Origin: Brevibacterium sp. p3-SID960
GTDB taxonomy: Bacteria > Actinomycetota > Actinomycetes > Actinomycetales > Brevibacteriaceae
DNA: 64,000 bases
Direction of reading: 5' to 3'
Assembly: GCF_025144725.1 (NCBI RefSeq)
Contig: NZ_JALXKS010000007.1
Span: 1 to 64,000, forward strand
A program made the position numbers and the translations under genes. Below, one piece after another: positions 51,098 through 60,482 of the stretch (positions within the stretch are counted from its first letter, which is position 1; the number at the start of each line of letters is the position of its first letter). The notes under the pieces are model-generated. The model saw only the letters and a program-made list of their open reading frames with translations, ran no database searches and was not told the DNA's origin.

Positions 51098-51766
51098 TCA
51101 GCGGCGCCGCAGCTCAAGTACCGTGGTTGGGACCTCGAGGGACTCAGCGCCAAGGGTATGCACCTTCGGCGGTGAGAGGCGATAGCGCTTGATGTGCTTG
51201 GCTGCCTTCTTGATCTCGGTCTCGTAGGACTGACCCTTGATCGCAAGCAGTCGGCCGTCCGGGCCTAGCACCGGTGTACACCATTCGATGAGAACCGGCA
51301 GCGACTTCACGGCTCGTGCCGTCGCGACGGTGAAGATCTCCTCGTCGACGAGCTCCTCGACGCGAGCACGCACGATCCTGACGCTCTCAAGCTGCAGGTC
51401 AGCAGCAACCATCTGCAGCCACTCGACACGCCGCTCCATCGCCTCAACGAGCACAACGCGGGTCTTCGGTCGGGCAATAGCCAGAGCAATGCCCGGCAGC
51501 CCGGCGCCAGAGCCGATATCACCCACGACGTCGGTGTCGTCGAGGAGCTCGGCCATCACCGCACAGTTGAGGATATGCCGGCTCCACAGCCGAGGCAGCT
51601 CTCTGGGCCCGAGCAGGCCCCACTCGACTCCGGTGGTCGCCAGGTGGTCGGCGAAGCGACGTGCGAGATCGATGCGCGCACCGAAGATCTCGGCCGCCGC
51701 CTCGGGTTCGGACTCGATGCCCGCACGTTCCCTCGGGTTGCCAGTGGGGGAGTGGGTGCTGTCCAT
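51098..51766 (-). CDS. rsmG: 16S rRNA m7G527 methyltransferase RsmG
   Basis: 222 residues. SAM-binding GDIGSGAGLPGIALAIARP is diagnostic of RsmG/GidB, with HILNCAVM upstream of it and ARAVKSLPVLIEW downstream. Methylates G527 of 16S rRNA; loss gives low-level streptomycin resistance in known species. Confidence 0.97.
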   Translation of the reverse strand: MDSTHSPTGNPRERAGIESEPEAAAEIFGARIDLARRFADHLATTGVEWGLLGPRELPRLWSRHILNCAVMAELLDDTDVVGDIGSGAGLPGIALAIARPKTRVVLVEAMERRVEWLQMVAADLQLESVRIVRARVEELVDEEIFTVATARAVKSLPVLIEWCTPVLGPDGRLLAIKGQSYETEIKKAAKHIKRYRLSPPKVHTLGAESLEVPTTVLELRRR

Positions 51767-51778
51767 CAGCGCGGCTGC

Positions 51779-52372
51779 TCAGGCTGACTGGATGACGACA
51801 CGGCGGCGATCGCCTTCGCCGGCGGACTCGGAGTACAGCCCGGCCTTGGCGACTTCGTCGTGCACGACCTTGCGCTCGAAGGAATTCATCGGCTGGCATT
51901 CGAAGGAGTCACCGGACTCCTTGACCTTCTCAATGCCCTTCCGCGCGATCTCCCGAACGTCTTCCTTGCGTTGGTCGCGGTAGCCGTCGATGTCGAGCAT
52001 CAGCCATGAACGCTGACCGGTCGCCGTCTGCACAGCGAGTCGGGTGAGTTCCTGCAGTGCTGAGAGCGTACGGCCCTGCGTGCCGACCAGCGTCGACAGG
52101 TTGCTGTCAGCGTCTTCGCAGACGATGGCGACCTCTGCGCGGCTGTCGGCGACATCGATGTCGATGTCACCATCGATATCGGCGATATCGAGCAGCTCCT
52201 CAAGGTAGTCGGCTGCGATCTCGCCTTCTTCTTCAAGCAGCTCCGCACGGGTCGGCTTGGTCTCTTCGACCTGTCCGTCGGCACTGTCGACGGCGTTGTC
52301 GGTAGCAACGGGCTGATCGGCATCCGTGGTGCTGCGTTGGTCGGCGGTGTTGACCATCGAGTCTTCAGACAT
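51779..52372 (-). CDS. khpB: KhpB/Jag RNA-binding protein (KH-R3H)
   Basis: 197 residues. Acidic N-terminus, KH-like domain with LVGTQGRTLSALQELTRLAV, and the R3H motif in RKVVHDEVAKAGLYSESAGEGDRRRVVI. Co-encoded with yidC. Members bind many RNAs and affect cell division and wall growth. Confidence 0.95.
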   Translation of the reverse strand: MSEDSMVNTADQRSTTDADQPVATDNAVDSADGQVEETKPTRAELLEEEGEIAADYLEELLDIADIDGDIDIDVADSRAEVAIVCEDADSNLSTLVGTQGRTLSALQELTRLAVQTATGQRSWLMLDIDGYRDQRKEDVREIARKGIEKVKESGDSFECQPMNSFERKVVHDEVAKAGLYSESAGEGDRRRVVIQSA

Positions 52373-52381
52373 GCGTCGGCT

Positions 52382-53338
52382 CTACCTCTTCCTCTTCTTC
52401 TTCTGGCGTGCCTTGCCGACCGGCTGCTTGCGCTGGCCTCCAGCAGGCTGGGGGTTCTCGGGTTCCTCGCTGATCGGCTTCGAGCCCGGTAACGGGGATT
52501 TGCCCTTACGGGCGCGGCGCTCCATGAGCTCCTTTTCGGCGCGCGAGCCGGGAGCCGGCATGTTGCGGATGACGATGAACTGCTGAACCATCGTCCAGGT
52601 GTTCGACACGAGCCAGTAGATGAGCACGCCGAGCGGGAAGTACACACCGCCGACGGCGAAGACCACGGGCATGATGTAGAGCAGCATCTTCTGCTGTTGC
52701 ATGAACGGGTTGTTCATGGCAGCTTCCGACATGTTCTTGCTCATCATCTGCTTCTGCGTGATGAACTGGGTCGCGCCCATGATGATGATGAGGATCGCGG
52801 TGAGGATCTTGACTGAGATGTCACCGGTGAGGAACGTCTCGGACAGCTGCACACCGAAGATGGTCGCGCGCTCGGCCTCCTGAGCCAGTGACTGAGTCAG
52901 TCCGCCGATCGGGTCGGTTTCGCCTCGGGCGACCATCGGCATGTTGAAGATGACGCGGTACAGCGAGAAGAAGATCGGCAGTTGTGCCAGCAACGGCAGG
53001 CAGGAAGCCCACGGGTTGGTGCCGTGCTTCTTGAACAAGGCCATCTGCTCTTCAGCCATGGCCTGGCGGGAGAACTGGTCCTTCTTGCCCTTGTACTTCG
53101 CCTGCAGGCGCTGCACATCCGGCTGCAGCAGCTGCATCTTGCGCTGGGACTTGATCTGATAGACGAAGAGAGGAATGAGGACCGCGCGAACGACCATCGT
53201 CATGCACGCAATCGACAGCACCCAGGTCCACCCACTGTCCGAGGGCATGCCGAGCATCTCGAAGATCTGGTGGAAGATTGTCAGAATCCAGGCTATGACC
53301 CACTTCAGTGGCCATAGAACACTGTCAATCCAGTTCAT
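52382..53338 (-). CDS. yidC: Membrane protein insertase YidC
   Basis: 318 residues. First helix WPLKWVIAWILTIFHQIFEML, conserved cytoplasmic hairpin (SQRKMQLLQPDVQRLQAKYKGKKDQ), then helices bearing LPIFFSLYRVIFNM and MPVVFAVGGVYFPLGVLIYWLVSN. A basic C-terminal tail (KARQKKKRKR) may contact ribosomes. Inserts membrane proteins with or without SecYEG. Confidence 0.97.
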   Translation of the reverse strand: MNWIDSVLWPLKWVIAWILTIFHQIFEMLGMPSDSGWTWVLSIACMTMVVRAVLIPLFVYQIKSQRKMQLLQPDVQRLQAKYKGKKDQFSRQAMAEEQMALFKKHGTNPWASCLPLLAQLPIFFSLYRVIFNMPMVARGETDPIGGLTQSLAQEAERATIFGVQLSETFLTGDISVKILTAILIIIMGATQFITQKQMMSKNMSEAAMNNPFMQQQKMLLYIMPVVFAVGGVYFPLGVLIYWLVSNTWTMVQQFIVIRNMPAPGSRAEKELMERRARKGKSPLPGSKPISEEPENPQPAGGQRKQPVGKARQKKKRKR

Positions 53339-53420
53339 TCATTCTCTCCTCGACCGCGGCCGATGCACGGTCTGCTGGTTCTGTATCTCGTATATTGTGC
53401 CACTATTGTGGCGCCGACCC

Positions 53421-53804
53421 TCAATCGCCTGATCGGCTGCGGTGCCGCTGCCGTCCGGCGGCTGCTCCCTTGTTCAGCAGCTCCGACTGCTGCTCCAGAA
53501 CAGAGCCGGCGACGTAGTCGATTCCGCCGGGGGAGAAGGGGTTGCAGCGCAGCACGCGCCAGACCGTCATGACCGTTCCCCGTACGGCTCCCTCGACCTC
53601 GAAGGCGTCGAGTGCGTACTTCGAGCAGCTGGGGTAGTAGCGGCACACCTGTCCGTACAGCGGCGAGATCATCAGCCGGTACAGCCGCATGAACCATACG
53701 AACGGCATCCGCGGGGCGATGCGCAGGAAGTACAGGATCCGCGCCCCGGTTCCCTCAGGTGCTGGCGGCAGAGAGGAGCGGGTGTGCTCAGCTGAGTGCT
53801 TCAT
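53421..53804 (-). CDS. yidD: YidD, membrane insertion efficiency factor
   Basis: 127 residues, slightly long. Core: LYRLMISPLYGQVCRYYPSCSKYALDAFEVEGAVRGTVMTVWRVLRCNPFSPGGIDYV, with the three conserved Cys. Extra polar extensions at both ends. ATG overlaps the rnpA stop. Confidence 0.95.
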   Translation of the reverse strand: MKHSAEHTRSSLPPAPEGTGARILYFLRIAPRMPFVWFMRLYRLMISPLYGQVCRYYPSCSKYALDAFEVEGAVRGTVMTVWRVLRCNPFSPGGIDYVAGSVLEQQSELLNKGAAAGRQRHRSRSGD

Positions 53805-54169
53805 CGCGACTGCGCCTCGTCTGTCCGTTTCGTCAGTCCGAGTCTGTCCATCCCCTTGGTCAAGGCGCGCTCAAGCGCGGCGAAGTCCGCTTCGGCCGCA
53901 GCCGGCAGGGCTCGGAGGACGAGCAGTGTTCCCTCATCGAGGTGGTGGAGACGCGGGCGCATCAGCTCCCGGAGCCGGCGCTTGACTCGATTGCGAACCA
54001 CAGCGTTGCCCACTGCCTTGGAAACGACGAAACCCACGCGTGGAGCGTGGGCGTCGTCGGAATTCCGCAGGCAGTAGACGACCAGCTGGCGGGATCCGGC
54101 TTTGGTGCCCGCACGGAAGACCGACCGAAACTCATCGGGCAGTCGCATACGGTTCACCGCAGGGAGCAC
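53801..54169 (-). CDS. rnpA: RNase P protein component
   Basis: 122 residues. The family RNA-binding motif RNRVKRRLRELMRPRL is present, as is RVGFVVSKAVGNAV. GTG 54169 gives the usual start (V/M-LPAVNRMR) and has GAGGA just upstream; an upstream ATG would add seven residues unlike the family. Confidence 0.95.
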   Translation of the reverse strand: MLPAVNRMRLPDEFRSVFRAGTKAGSRQLVVYCLRNSDDAHAPRVGFVVSKAVGNAVVRNRVKRRLRELMRPRLHHLDEGTLLVLRALPAAAEADFAALERALTKGMDRLGLTKRTDEAQSR

Positions 54170-54245
54170 CGGATCCTCAGATCTCCGCACCCGAATCTGC
54201 GCGTGCGCAGGAGTGTGGGTGCGAACGGGTCGTCGACTGCGGCAC

Positions 54246-54383
54246 TCAGGCCGAGAGGGCCTTGCGTCCCTTGCGGCGGCGGGCAGCCAGAACGGCGCGG
54301 CCGGCGCGGGTGCGCATGCGCAGGCGGAAGCCGTGCTTCTTCGAGCGCTTGCGGTTGTTGGGCTGGAAAGTGTGCTTGCTCAC
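54246..54383 (-). CDS. rpmH: Ribosomal protein bL34
   Basis: 45 residues from GTG 54383: [19 protein letters not shown], then [20 protein letters not shown], then KALSA and a TGA. A standard bL34 of usual size. Start of the rpmH-rnpA-yidD-yidC chain reading away from dnaA. Confidence 0.98.
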   Translation of the reverse strand: MSKHTFQPNNRKRSKKHGFRLRMRTRAGRAVLAARRRKGRKALSA

Positions 54384-54557
54384 GAGTGTCTCCGTCTATC
54401 TGTTGTTGCTTTCAGCCGCCGCAGGAATGCGGGCGGTTCGCACGCAGCTGGTCTCACCTCTTGCGAGCGCAGCCGGTGGTGACGCTCCTGCGCCGAGTGG
54501 CCAAACGGGGAAGTTCGCTCATCACAACTCAAGTGGGCCCGCAACACAGGACACCCA

Positions 54558-54587
54558 AGTTTACGAGTGCCAGACGGGCAGGGTCAA
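54558..54587 (-). promoter_or_regulatory. Promoter for rpmH-rnpA
   Basis: On the minus strand: -35 TTGACC (54582-54587), 18 bp spacer, -10 TAAACT (54558-54563). Strong by actinobacterial standards; leader of about 170 bases to rpmH. Confidence 0.65.
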
Positions 54588-54643
54588 ACTCGGCTGCACC
54601 GGGTGACGAATGGGACATTCCGGCGTCGCACTGCGGTCAACCT

Positions 54644-54799
54644 GAATCCACATCGTGCCATGAACAAGCACGTCCACAACTCACAACGATGTATTTTCCA
54701 CACGTTTCTCCACCGATGTGGATGCTTTCCGCACCTCTGTCGTTTTTTTCCACCGTCTGTGGAAAACTATGTGGAAGTGATGTCCCCTTGTTATCCACA
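54644..54799. promoter_or_regulatory. DnaA-box cluster upstream of dnaA (origin candidate A)
   Basis: A perfect TTATCCACA (54791-54799), TTTTCCACA (54694-54702), its reverse TGTGGAAAA (54758-54766), TGTGGAAGT (54770-54778), and weaker GAATCCACA and ACGTCCACA. A T-rich tract (54742-54749) adjoins them. The remainder of 54384-54817 holds only the rpmH promoter. The cluster may act in initiation and in dnaA autoregulation. Confidence 0.65.
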
Positions 54800-54817
54800 G
54801 CTGAGGAGGGAGTGTCC

Positions 54818-56350
54818 ATGCCCGAGAACACGGACACCGAACACCTGTTGACCACCTGGCACACGGTGCTGGCGAATCTGCTGAACAACCCGACGATCAC
54901 CGCCCAGCAGAAGGGCTTCCTGCAGCTGGCGGTGCCCAAGGCCATGGTCGGGGACAACCTTGTGGTCCTCTCAGTCCGCGACGACCTCACCCGTTCGACG
55001 CTCGAGCGCAACCTGCGCGAGCCGCTCGCGGCCGAGTTCTCCTCCGTCCTCGGTCACGAGGTCAGCTTCGCCATTGCGATCGAACCTGACCTCGATCCGC
55101 CGCTGGCCACCCGCGAGAGCCCCGTCGACAGCCCGGTCGAGCCTCCCGCTGCCACGCCCGCGGCGCCGACTGCCACAGCTGCTCCGGCTGACAGCGCATC
55201 CACCGCCTCGGCCGCGGGGACCCCAGCGCCGACGACGGCCGAGATCGAGGATGCCGCGATCGAGGAAGTCCTCACGCCGGCACCGGAGGATCATGCCGGC
55301 GGCGTCAGCCAGCTGAATGAGAGGTATACCTTCGACACCTTCGTCATCGGCTCCTCGAACCGCTTCGCTCACGCTGCCGCCTTCGCCGTGGCCGAATCCC
55401 CGGCCAAGGCCTACAACCCGCTGTTCATCTACGGCGATTCGGGACTGGGCAAGACCCACCTGCTGCACGCGATCGGGCACTATGCCGCGCAGCTGTATCC
55501 CAACATCCGGGTCAAGTACGTCTCCAGCGAGGAGTTCGTCAATGACTTCATCAACACCATCGGCTCCTCGACCTCCGGTTCGCTGCGGCCGAAGTTCCAG
55601 CGCCGCTATCGCGAAGTCGACATCCTCATGATCGATGACATCCAGTTCCTGCAGGGCAAGGACGCCACCGTCGAGGAGTTCTTCCATACCTTCAATGCCC
55701 TGCACAATGAGCACAAACAGGTCGTCATCACCTCCGACCAGCCGCCGAAGATGCTCAAGGGCTTCGAGGAGCGGCTGCGCTCGCGCTTCGAGTGGGGGCT
55801 GCTGACCGATGTGCAGCCGCCGGATCTCGAGACCCGGTTCGCGATTCTGCGCAACAAGTCGATCGCCGAGGGGCTGCAGGTCCCTGACAACGTCCTGGAG
55901 TACATCGCCTCACGCGTGTCCTCGAACATCCGCGAGCTCGAAGGAGCGCTCGTGCGGCTGACAGCTTTTGCCAATCTCAACGACCAGGAGATCGACATGT
56001 CCCTGGCCGAGACGGTGCTCAAGGACTACATCACCCATGAGGACACCCCGGAGATCACCGCGACCGACATCATGGGACAGACCGCAGCATACTTCGGGCT
56101 CACGCTCGAGGATCTGTGCGGTTCAAGCAGGTCGCGGACGCTGACGACTGCCCGGCAGATCGCCATGTATCTGTGCCGTGAGCTCACCGATCTGTCGCTG
56201 CCGAAGATCGGCCAGGAGTTCGGCGGCCGTGACCACACGACGGTCATGCATGCGAACAAGAAGATCCGCACGCAGATGGCCGAACGGCGCAATCTCTATA
56301 CGCAGGTCACCGAGCTGACAAACCGGATCAAACAGCAGCACCGGCTGTGA
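54818..56350 (+). CDS. dnaA: Replication initiator DnaA
   Basis: 510 residues. Domain I (about 1-90), a Pro/Ala/Thr-rich domain II (about 90-165), the AAA+ domain with GDSGLGKTHLL and ILMIDDIQFL, and domain IV with the signature HTTVMHANKKI. ATG 54818 has GAGGAGGGA 7 bases upstream; a GTG two codons earlier is possible. Confidence 0.99.
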   Translation: MPENTDTEHLLTTWHTVLANLLNNPTITAQQKGFLQLAVPKAMVGDNLVVLSVRDDLTRSTLERNLREPLAAEFSSVLGHEVSFAIAIEPDLDPPLATRESPVDSPVEPPAATPAAPTATAAPADSASTASAAGTPAPTTAEIEDAAIEEVLTPAPEDHAGGVSQLNERYTFDTFVIGSSNRFAHAAAFAVAESPAKAYNPLFIYGDSGLGKTHLLHAIGHYAAQLYPNIRVKYVSSEEFVNDFINTIGSSTSGSLRPKFQRRYREVDILMIDDIQFLQGKDATVEEFFHTFNALHNEHKQVVITSDQPPKMLKGFEERLRSRFEWGLLTDVQPPDLETRFAILRNKSIAEGLQVPDNVLEYIASRVSSNIRELEGALVRLTAFANLNDQEIDMSLAETVLKDYITHEDTPEITATDIMGQTAAYFGLTLEDLCGSSRSRTLTTARQIAMYLCRELTDLSLPKIGQEFGGRDHTTVMHANKKIRTQMAERRNLYTQVTELTNRIKQQHRL

Positions 56351-56790
56351 AACGACACCGAATTTCATCTTCACAGTTGTGGAAAACTCTGTGTGCAAAG
56401 GGGTTCACAACGGGGTTCGAGCGGTGTATGGTGCCGGTCTGTCGGTGGACGCGTGTGGAAGCATATCGGTGTGATCTACCGGGTGTGGAGCGACGTACAG
56501 GGTTCGTCAACAGCTCATCCACCGGAGTGAATCGGGCACTCAGGGCGTGGATGCTCGATGACACCGATGTGATTACACAGGATCCACAGACGCTACTGAC
56601 ACGACTGCCTATTCATCCATCAAGTTTCCCGAGCGCACCGCTCATTGCTCGGCGGACTGTGCACAAGCGAACGACCCAGCAGCCAGGTGACCCGATAGAG
56701 ACGTGACATCCTCGTTGCCGCGTGACATGGTGCTTGTGATCGGAGCACTGACAAAGCTCCAGGTCAACCACGATTTCGGCGTCCATGCAA
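56351..56790. promoter_or_regulatory. dnaA-dnaN intergenic region (origin candidate B)
   Basis: About 555 bases separate dnaA and dnaN, the usual place of oriC in Streptomyces and mycobacteria. DnaA-box-like sequences: TGTGGAAAA (56378-56386), TGTGGAAGC (56454-56462), GATCCACAG (56581-56589) and TGTGCACAA (56658-56666). No gene is visible. I cannot tell which of the two clusters is the active origin. Confidence 0.6.
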
Positions 56791-56819
56791 TTGCCCACGC
56801 CGATAGCCCGGTGTAAAGT
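56791..56819 (+). promoter_or_regulatory. dnaN promoter
   Basis: -35 TTGCCC (56791-56796), 17 bp spacer, -10 TAAAGT (56814-56819), about 87 bases before the dnaN start. Confidence 0.6.
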
Positions 56820-56905
56820 TTCAGTGCGCTGTCGTGTCCGCCTCCAGGGCACGGCAGAAGCCCATTCACCACACCGGCCAGCACCCTCGATACCGCAGGA
56901 GAATC

Positions 56906-58051
56906 GTGAACACCGACGCAGCGCAGCCCGTGAAGTTCAAAGTCGATCGCGACGTCCTGGCCGAGGCTGTCACCTGGGCGACCAAGAGCCTCCCACAGCG
57001 TCCTGCGGTTCCCGTTCTCACCGGTATCCTCATCACCGCCGATGCCAGCGGCTCGGTGCAGCTGGCCGTCTTCGACTACGAGGTCTCCTCACGTGCTGAG
57101 ATCGCCGCTGAGGTCGAATCCGCCGGCACGGTTCTCGTCTCCGGCCGGCTGCTGGCCGAGATCGCCAAGGCGCTGCCCAACCAGCCGGTGATCCTCGAAC
57201 AGCAGGACAACAAGGTGTCGCTGACCTGCGGTTCGTCCCGCTTCGCGCTCATGACGATGCCCGTCGAGGAGTACCCGGCCCTGCCGGAGATTCCCGCGAC
57301 GTCGGGCATGGTCGCCTCCAGCGACTTCCAGCACGCTGTCTCCCAGGCCACCATCGCCACCTCCAAGGACGACACGCTGCCGATCCTCACCTCGGTCCGG
57401 GTCGAGATCGAAGGCGAGACGATCACCCTGCTGGCCACCGACCGCTACCGCCTGGCCGTGCGCGAATTCACCTGGAACCCGCGCCGCCCGGACTTCTCAG
57501 CCACTGCCCTCGTCAGGGGCCGGACCCTCTCCGACGCCGCGAAGGCGATGGGCGGGGACGTCGAGATCGCGCTGGCGGAATCCGGGGGCAAGGAGATGCT
57601 CGCCTTCTCCGCCAACGGCAGGGTCACGACCTCGCTGCTCGTCGAGGGCGACTACCCGAAGGTCCGCTCGCTGTTCCCCAAGGACGTCGCCATCACCGCC
57701 GTGTGTGCAACCGCCACGCTGCGTGAGGCCGTGCGCCGCGTCAGCCTTGTCGCCGAGCGCAACACGCCGATCAAGTTCGAGTTCGCCGACGGTGCGCTCA
57801 CCCTGCGCGCCGGCGCCGGCGACGACGCCCAGGCCAGCGAATCGCTGCCGGTCGACATCAGCGGTGAGGACATCTCCACCGGCTTCAACCCGCACTTCAT
57901 CGCCGAGGGCCTGGCCGCCATCGACAAGCCCTACGTTCGGTTCTCCATGACCGAGCCGAAGAAGCCGGTCGTGATCTCCGGCCAGGACGAAGCCGACAGC
58001 GAACTCGACACCTCCTACCGCTACCTGCTCATGCCGGTCATGCGGTTCTGA
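56906..58051 (+). CDS. dnaN: DNA polymerase III beta clamp
   Basis: 381 residues in three clamp domains. KFKVDRDVLAEAVTWATKSLPQRPAVPVLTGILI begins domain 1, and the protein ends YRYLLMPVMRF, matching the M.(R/K)L.(F) tail region of beta clamps. GTG 56906 has AGGAGA just before it; upstream in-frame codons are not conserved. Confidence 0.98.
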   Translation: MNTDAAQPVKFKVDRDVLAEAVTWATKSLPQRPAVPVLTGILITADASGSVQLAVFDYEVSSRAEIAAEVESAGTVLVSGRLLAEIAKALPNQPVILEQQDNKVSLTCGSSRFALMTMPVEEYPALPEIPATSGMVASSDFQHAVSQATIATSKDDTLPILTSVRVEIEGETITLLATDRYRLAVREFTWNPRRPDFSATALVRGRTLSDAAKAMGGDVEIALAESGGKEMLAFSANGRVTTSLLVEGDYPKVRSLFPKDVAITAVCATATLREAVRRVSLVAERNTPIKFEFADGALTLRAGAGDDAQASESLPVDISGEDISTGFNPHFIAEGLAAIDKPYVRFSMTEPKKPVVISGQDEADSELDTSYRYLLMPVMRF

Positions 58052-59199
58052 TGTGGGTTTCGAGACTTCTTCTCCGCGACTTCCGCTCCTATCCGCAGCT
58101 CAGCCTTGATCTGCAGCCGGGTGTGACGACCTTCGTTGCGCCCAACGGCTGGGGGAAGACGAATCTCGTCGAATCGATCGGCTACCTCGCCGCACTGCGT
58201 TCCCACCGCGTGGCCGGCGACCAGCCGCTCGTGCGCACCGGGGCCGAACAGGCGACGATCTCCGCACTCGCCCACCGCGGCGCCCGCCAGGTCACCCTCG
58301 AGGTGACGATCAGATCCAAGGGTGCAAACCTTGCCCGCATCAACCGCTCGCCGGTGCGCGCCCGCGATGTCCTCGGCCTCGTCCACGCTGTCGTCTTCGC
58401 CCCTGAGAACCTCGCCCTTGTCAAGGGCGATCCGGCCGAGCGCCGGCAGTACCTCGATGACCTGCTCATCGCCCGCCAGCCGCGCTTCGCCGGAGTCATT
58501 GCCGATCACCAGCGGGCCCTGCGCCAGCGCAACGCGCTGCTCAAGAGCCTGCGCTCGAACCGGGATCCTGGCCTGGAGGCCACGCTCGACATCTGGGATG
58601 AGGCATTCGCCGAGGCCAACGCTCAGCTCGTGCTCGGCCGCCGGCAGCTGCTCGCAGAGCTGCGTGCGCCGGTCACTGCCGCCTTCGCCCACATCGCCTC
58701 CGGTGCCGCGGATGCCCGCCAGCAGGTCGACCTCGACTACGTGTCCCGTCTCGACTACCGCGGCATCCACGATGCCCGCACCGCCGCCGAGGCCGTCGTC
58801 GCCGGGCTCACGCAGCGGCGCCGGGTCGAGATCGAGCGCGGGCTCACCCTCGTCGGGGCTCAGCGCGATGACGTCGAACTGCGCATCGGGGGAGTGCCGG
58901 CCAAAGGGTACGCCTCACACGGGGAGTCCTGGTCACTGGCCCTGGCCCTGCAGCTGGCCGGCTGGGAGCTGCTCAGCGGTGAAGACGGGGCACCGGACGA
59001 ACAGCCGGTGCTCGTGCTCGATGACGTCTTCGCCGAACTCGACGCCGATCGCCGCAGCCGGCTCGCCGAGCGGATCGACGGGGCCGAACAGGTGCTCATC
59101 ACCGCCGCGGTCGCCGGTGACATTCCGGACAATCTCAGCGGGCGCATCGTCGACCTGCCCGAACACGTCGCCGGGGCGTCAGCCGATGAGCAGTCCTGA
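58051..59199 (+). CDS. recF: Recombination mediator RecF
   Basis: 382 residues. LLLRDFRSYPQLSLDLQPGVTTFVAPNGWGKTNLVESI contains Walker A (APNGWGKT). Signature (HGESWSLALALQLAGWELL) and Walker B (PVLVLDDVFAELDADRR) are intact. ATG overlaps the dnaN stop (TGATG). Confidence 0.98.
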   Translation: MWVSRLLLRDFRSYPQLSLDLQPGVTTFVAPNGWGKTNLVESIGYLAALRSHRVAGDQPLVRTGAEQATISALAHRGARQVTLEVTIRSKGANLARINRSPVRARDVLGLVHAVVFAPENLALVKGDPAERRQYLDDLLIARQPRFAGVIADHQRALRQRNALLKSLRSNRDPGLEATLDIWDEAFAEANAQLVLGRRQLLAELRAPVTAAFAHIASGAADARQQVDLDYVSRLDYRGIHDARTAAEAVVAGLTQRRRVEIERGLTLVGAQRDDVELRIGGVPAKGYASHGESWSLALALQLAGWELLSGEDGAPDEQPVLVLDDVFAELDADRRSRLAERIDGAEQVLITAAVAGDIPDNLSGRIVDLPEHVAGASADEQS

Positions 59200-59704
59200 G
59201 CACCTCGTGCCCGTCGCCAGCCTGGAGGCCCTCGACCGGATCAGGCGGATGGCTGACTCCGCGTTCCGGCCGCCGTCGCACGGACCGCGCCGCAGCCTGG
59301 CCGGATTACGGCGAGCGGAGATCGCCTACACCTCCGCCCGGCCGGACCCGCGCGATCCGCAGCCACTGGATTCGAGCCTCACAGCGCTGGTGAAGACCCA
59401 GGGCTGGACGAACAACCTCGACGTCGGGGCAGTGCTCGGCCGCTGGCCGGAGCTCGTCGGCAAGAACGTCGCCGCCCACTGCACTCCGGAGAAGTTCGAT
59501 CCGCCGGTGCTCGTCATCCGCGCCTCCTCGACGACGTGGGCGACCCAGCTGACGATCCTGCGCAGCCAGCTGCTCGATCGGTTCGAGCGCGAACTCGGCC
59601 GCCGCATCATCGACGACATCGAGATCATCGGACCGGTGCAGCGGTCGTGGAAACACGGCAGACGCTCAGTCAGAGGTCGGGGTCCTCGAGACACCTACGG
59701 ATAG
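59186..59704 (+). CDS. DUF721 (DciA-like) protein
   Basis: 172 residues. The conserved half is WPELVGKNVAAHCTPEKFDPPVLVIRASSTTWATQLTILRSQLLDRFERELG, the DUF721/DciA core, with an N-terminal polar region. Relatives act as helicase-loading or replication accessory proteins, and this is the same position as mycobacterial Rv0004. Overlaps recF by 14 bases. Confidence 0.88.
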   Translation: MSSPEHLVPVASLEALDRIRRMADSAFRPPSHGPRRSLAGLRRAEIAYTSARPDPRDPQPLDSSLTALVKTQGWTNNLDVGAVLGRWPELVGKNVAAHCTPEKFDPPVLVIRASSTTWATQLTILRSQLLDRFERELGRRIIDDIEIIGPVQRSWKHGRRSVRGRGPRDTYG

Positions 59705-59717
59705 ACTCCACAGCGCT

Positions 59718-60464
59718 ATGCCTGTCACCATCCTCCTTGCCCAGATGCGCACCGGCGAGCTGCTCGAGCGGCTGACAGCCCACACCCCGCCTGCGCACGG
59801 CACCATCGTCTTCCTGCTCATCGGCGCGATCATCGCCGCCATGCTCGTCGTGCCCCGCGCCATGTGGCGGCTCACCGGCCTCATCGTCACCATCGTCCAC
59901 GAACTCGGGCACGGCTTCGCCGGACTCATGCTCGGCCGCAGATCACTGGCGATCCGCATCGCACCCGACCAATCTGGGCTCGCGCTCTCCCGCGGCACCG
60001 GCACCTCCGCGCCGTGGATGACCTTCTGGGGCTACCCGGCACCGGCACTCATCGGCTCGCTGCTCATCTTCGCCGCCCTGTTCGGCTATCCGGCCCCAGC
60101 CCTGGCGGCCGCGGCCGTGCTGCTCGTCGTCTCGCTCGTCTTCATGCGCGGGTTCCTCGCTGTGGCCGTCACCGCACTGACCGCCGCGCTCGCCGGGTTC
60201 CTGGTGTTCTGGGCACCGCCGGTCATCGCCTCCTATGCCGCACTCGGCGCCGGGCTCTTCCTGCTGCTCGGGGCGTGGAAGGCATTCGGCAACCTGCTCG
60301 CAGCCCACGCCCGCGGCGATCGCGGCCAGTCCGATGCCGCAATCCTCGCCCGCGCCACTCGCGTGCCGGCCGGTGTGTGGATCGTGCTCATGTTCCTCAC
60401 GATGGCCGGATTCACCGCCTTGAGCGCCTGGGGTGTGTGGCACTATCTCCAGGTGCTGACCTGA
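59718..60464 (+). CDS. M50-family membrane metallopeptidase
   Basis: 248 residues. Zinc motif HELGH in IVTIVHELGHGFAGLMLGRRS and about six hydrophobic segments, of the M50B-like group. A -10-like TAGACT lies 10 bases upstream of the ATG. An 18-bp tandem duplication spans its stop codon. Confidence 0.8.
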   Translation: MPVTILLAQMRTGELLERLTAHTPPAHGTIVFLLIGAIIAAMLVVPRAMWRLTGLIVTIVHELGHGFAGLMLGRRSLAIRIAPDQSGLALSRGTGTSAPWMTFWGYPAPALIGSLLIFAALFGYPAPALAAAAVLLVVSLVFMRGFLAVAVTALTAALAGFLVFWAPPVIASYAALGAGLFLLLGAWKAFGNLLAAHARGDRGQSDAAILARATRVPAGVWIVLMFLTMAGFTALSAWGVWHYLQVLT

Positions 60465-60482
60465 CTCCAGGTGCTGGCCTGA
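60447..60482 (+). repeat. 18-bp tandem duplication across the stop codon
   Basis: Copy 1 (60447-60464) ends with the TGA of the M50 gene. Copy 2 (60465-60482) differs at one base and also ends in TGA. Confidence 0.9.

Noticed and set aside
51600..51787. Short plus-strand ORFs over rsmG and khpB
   Set aside because: Antisense to well-identified genes.
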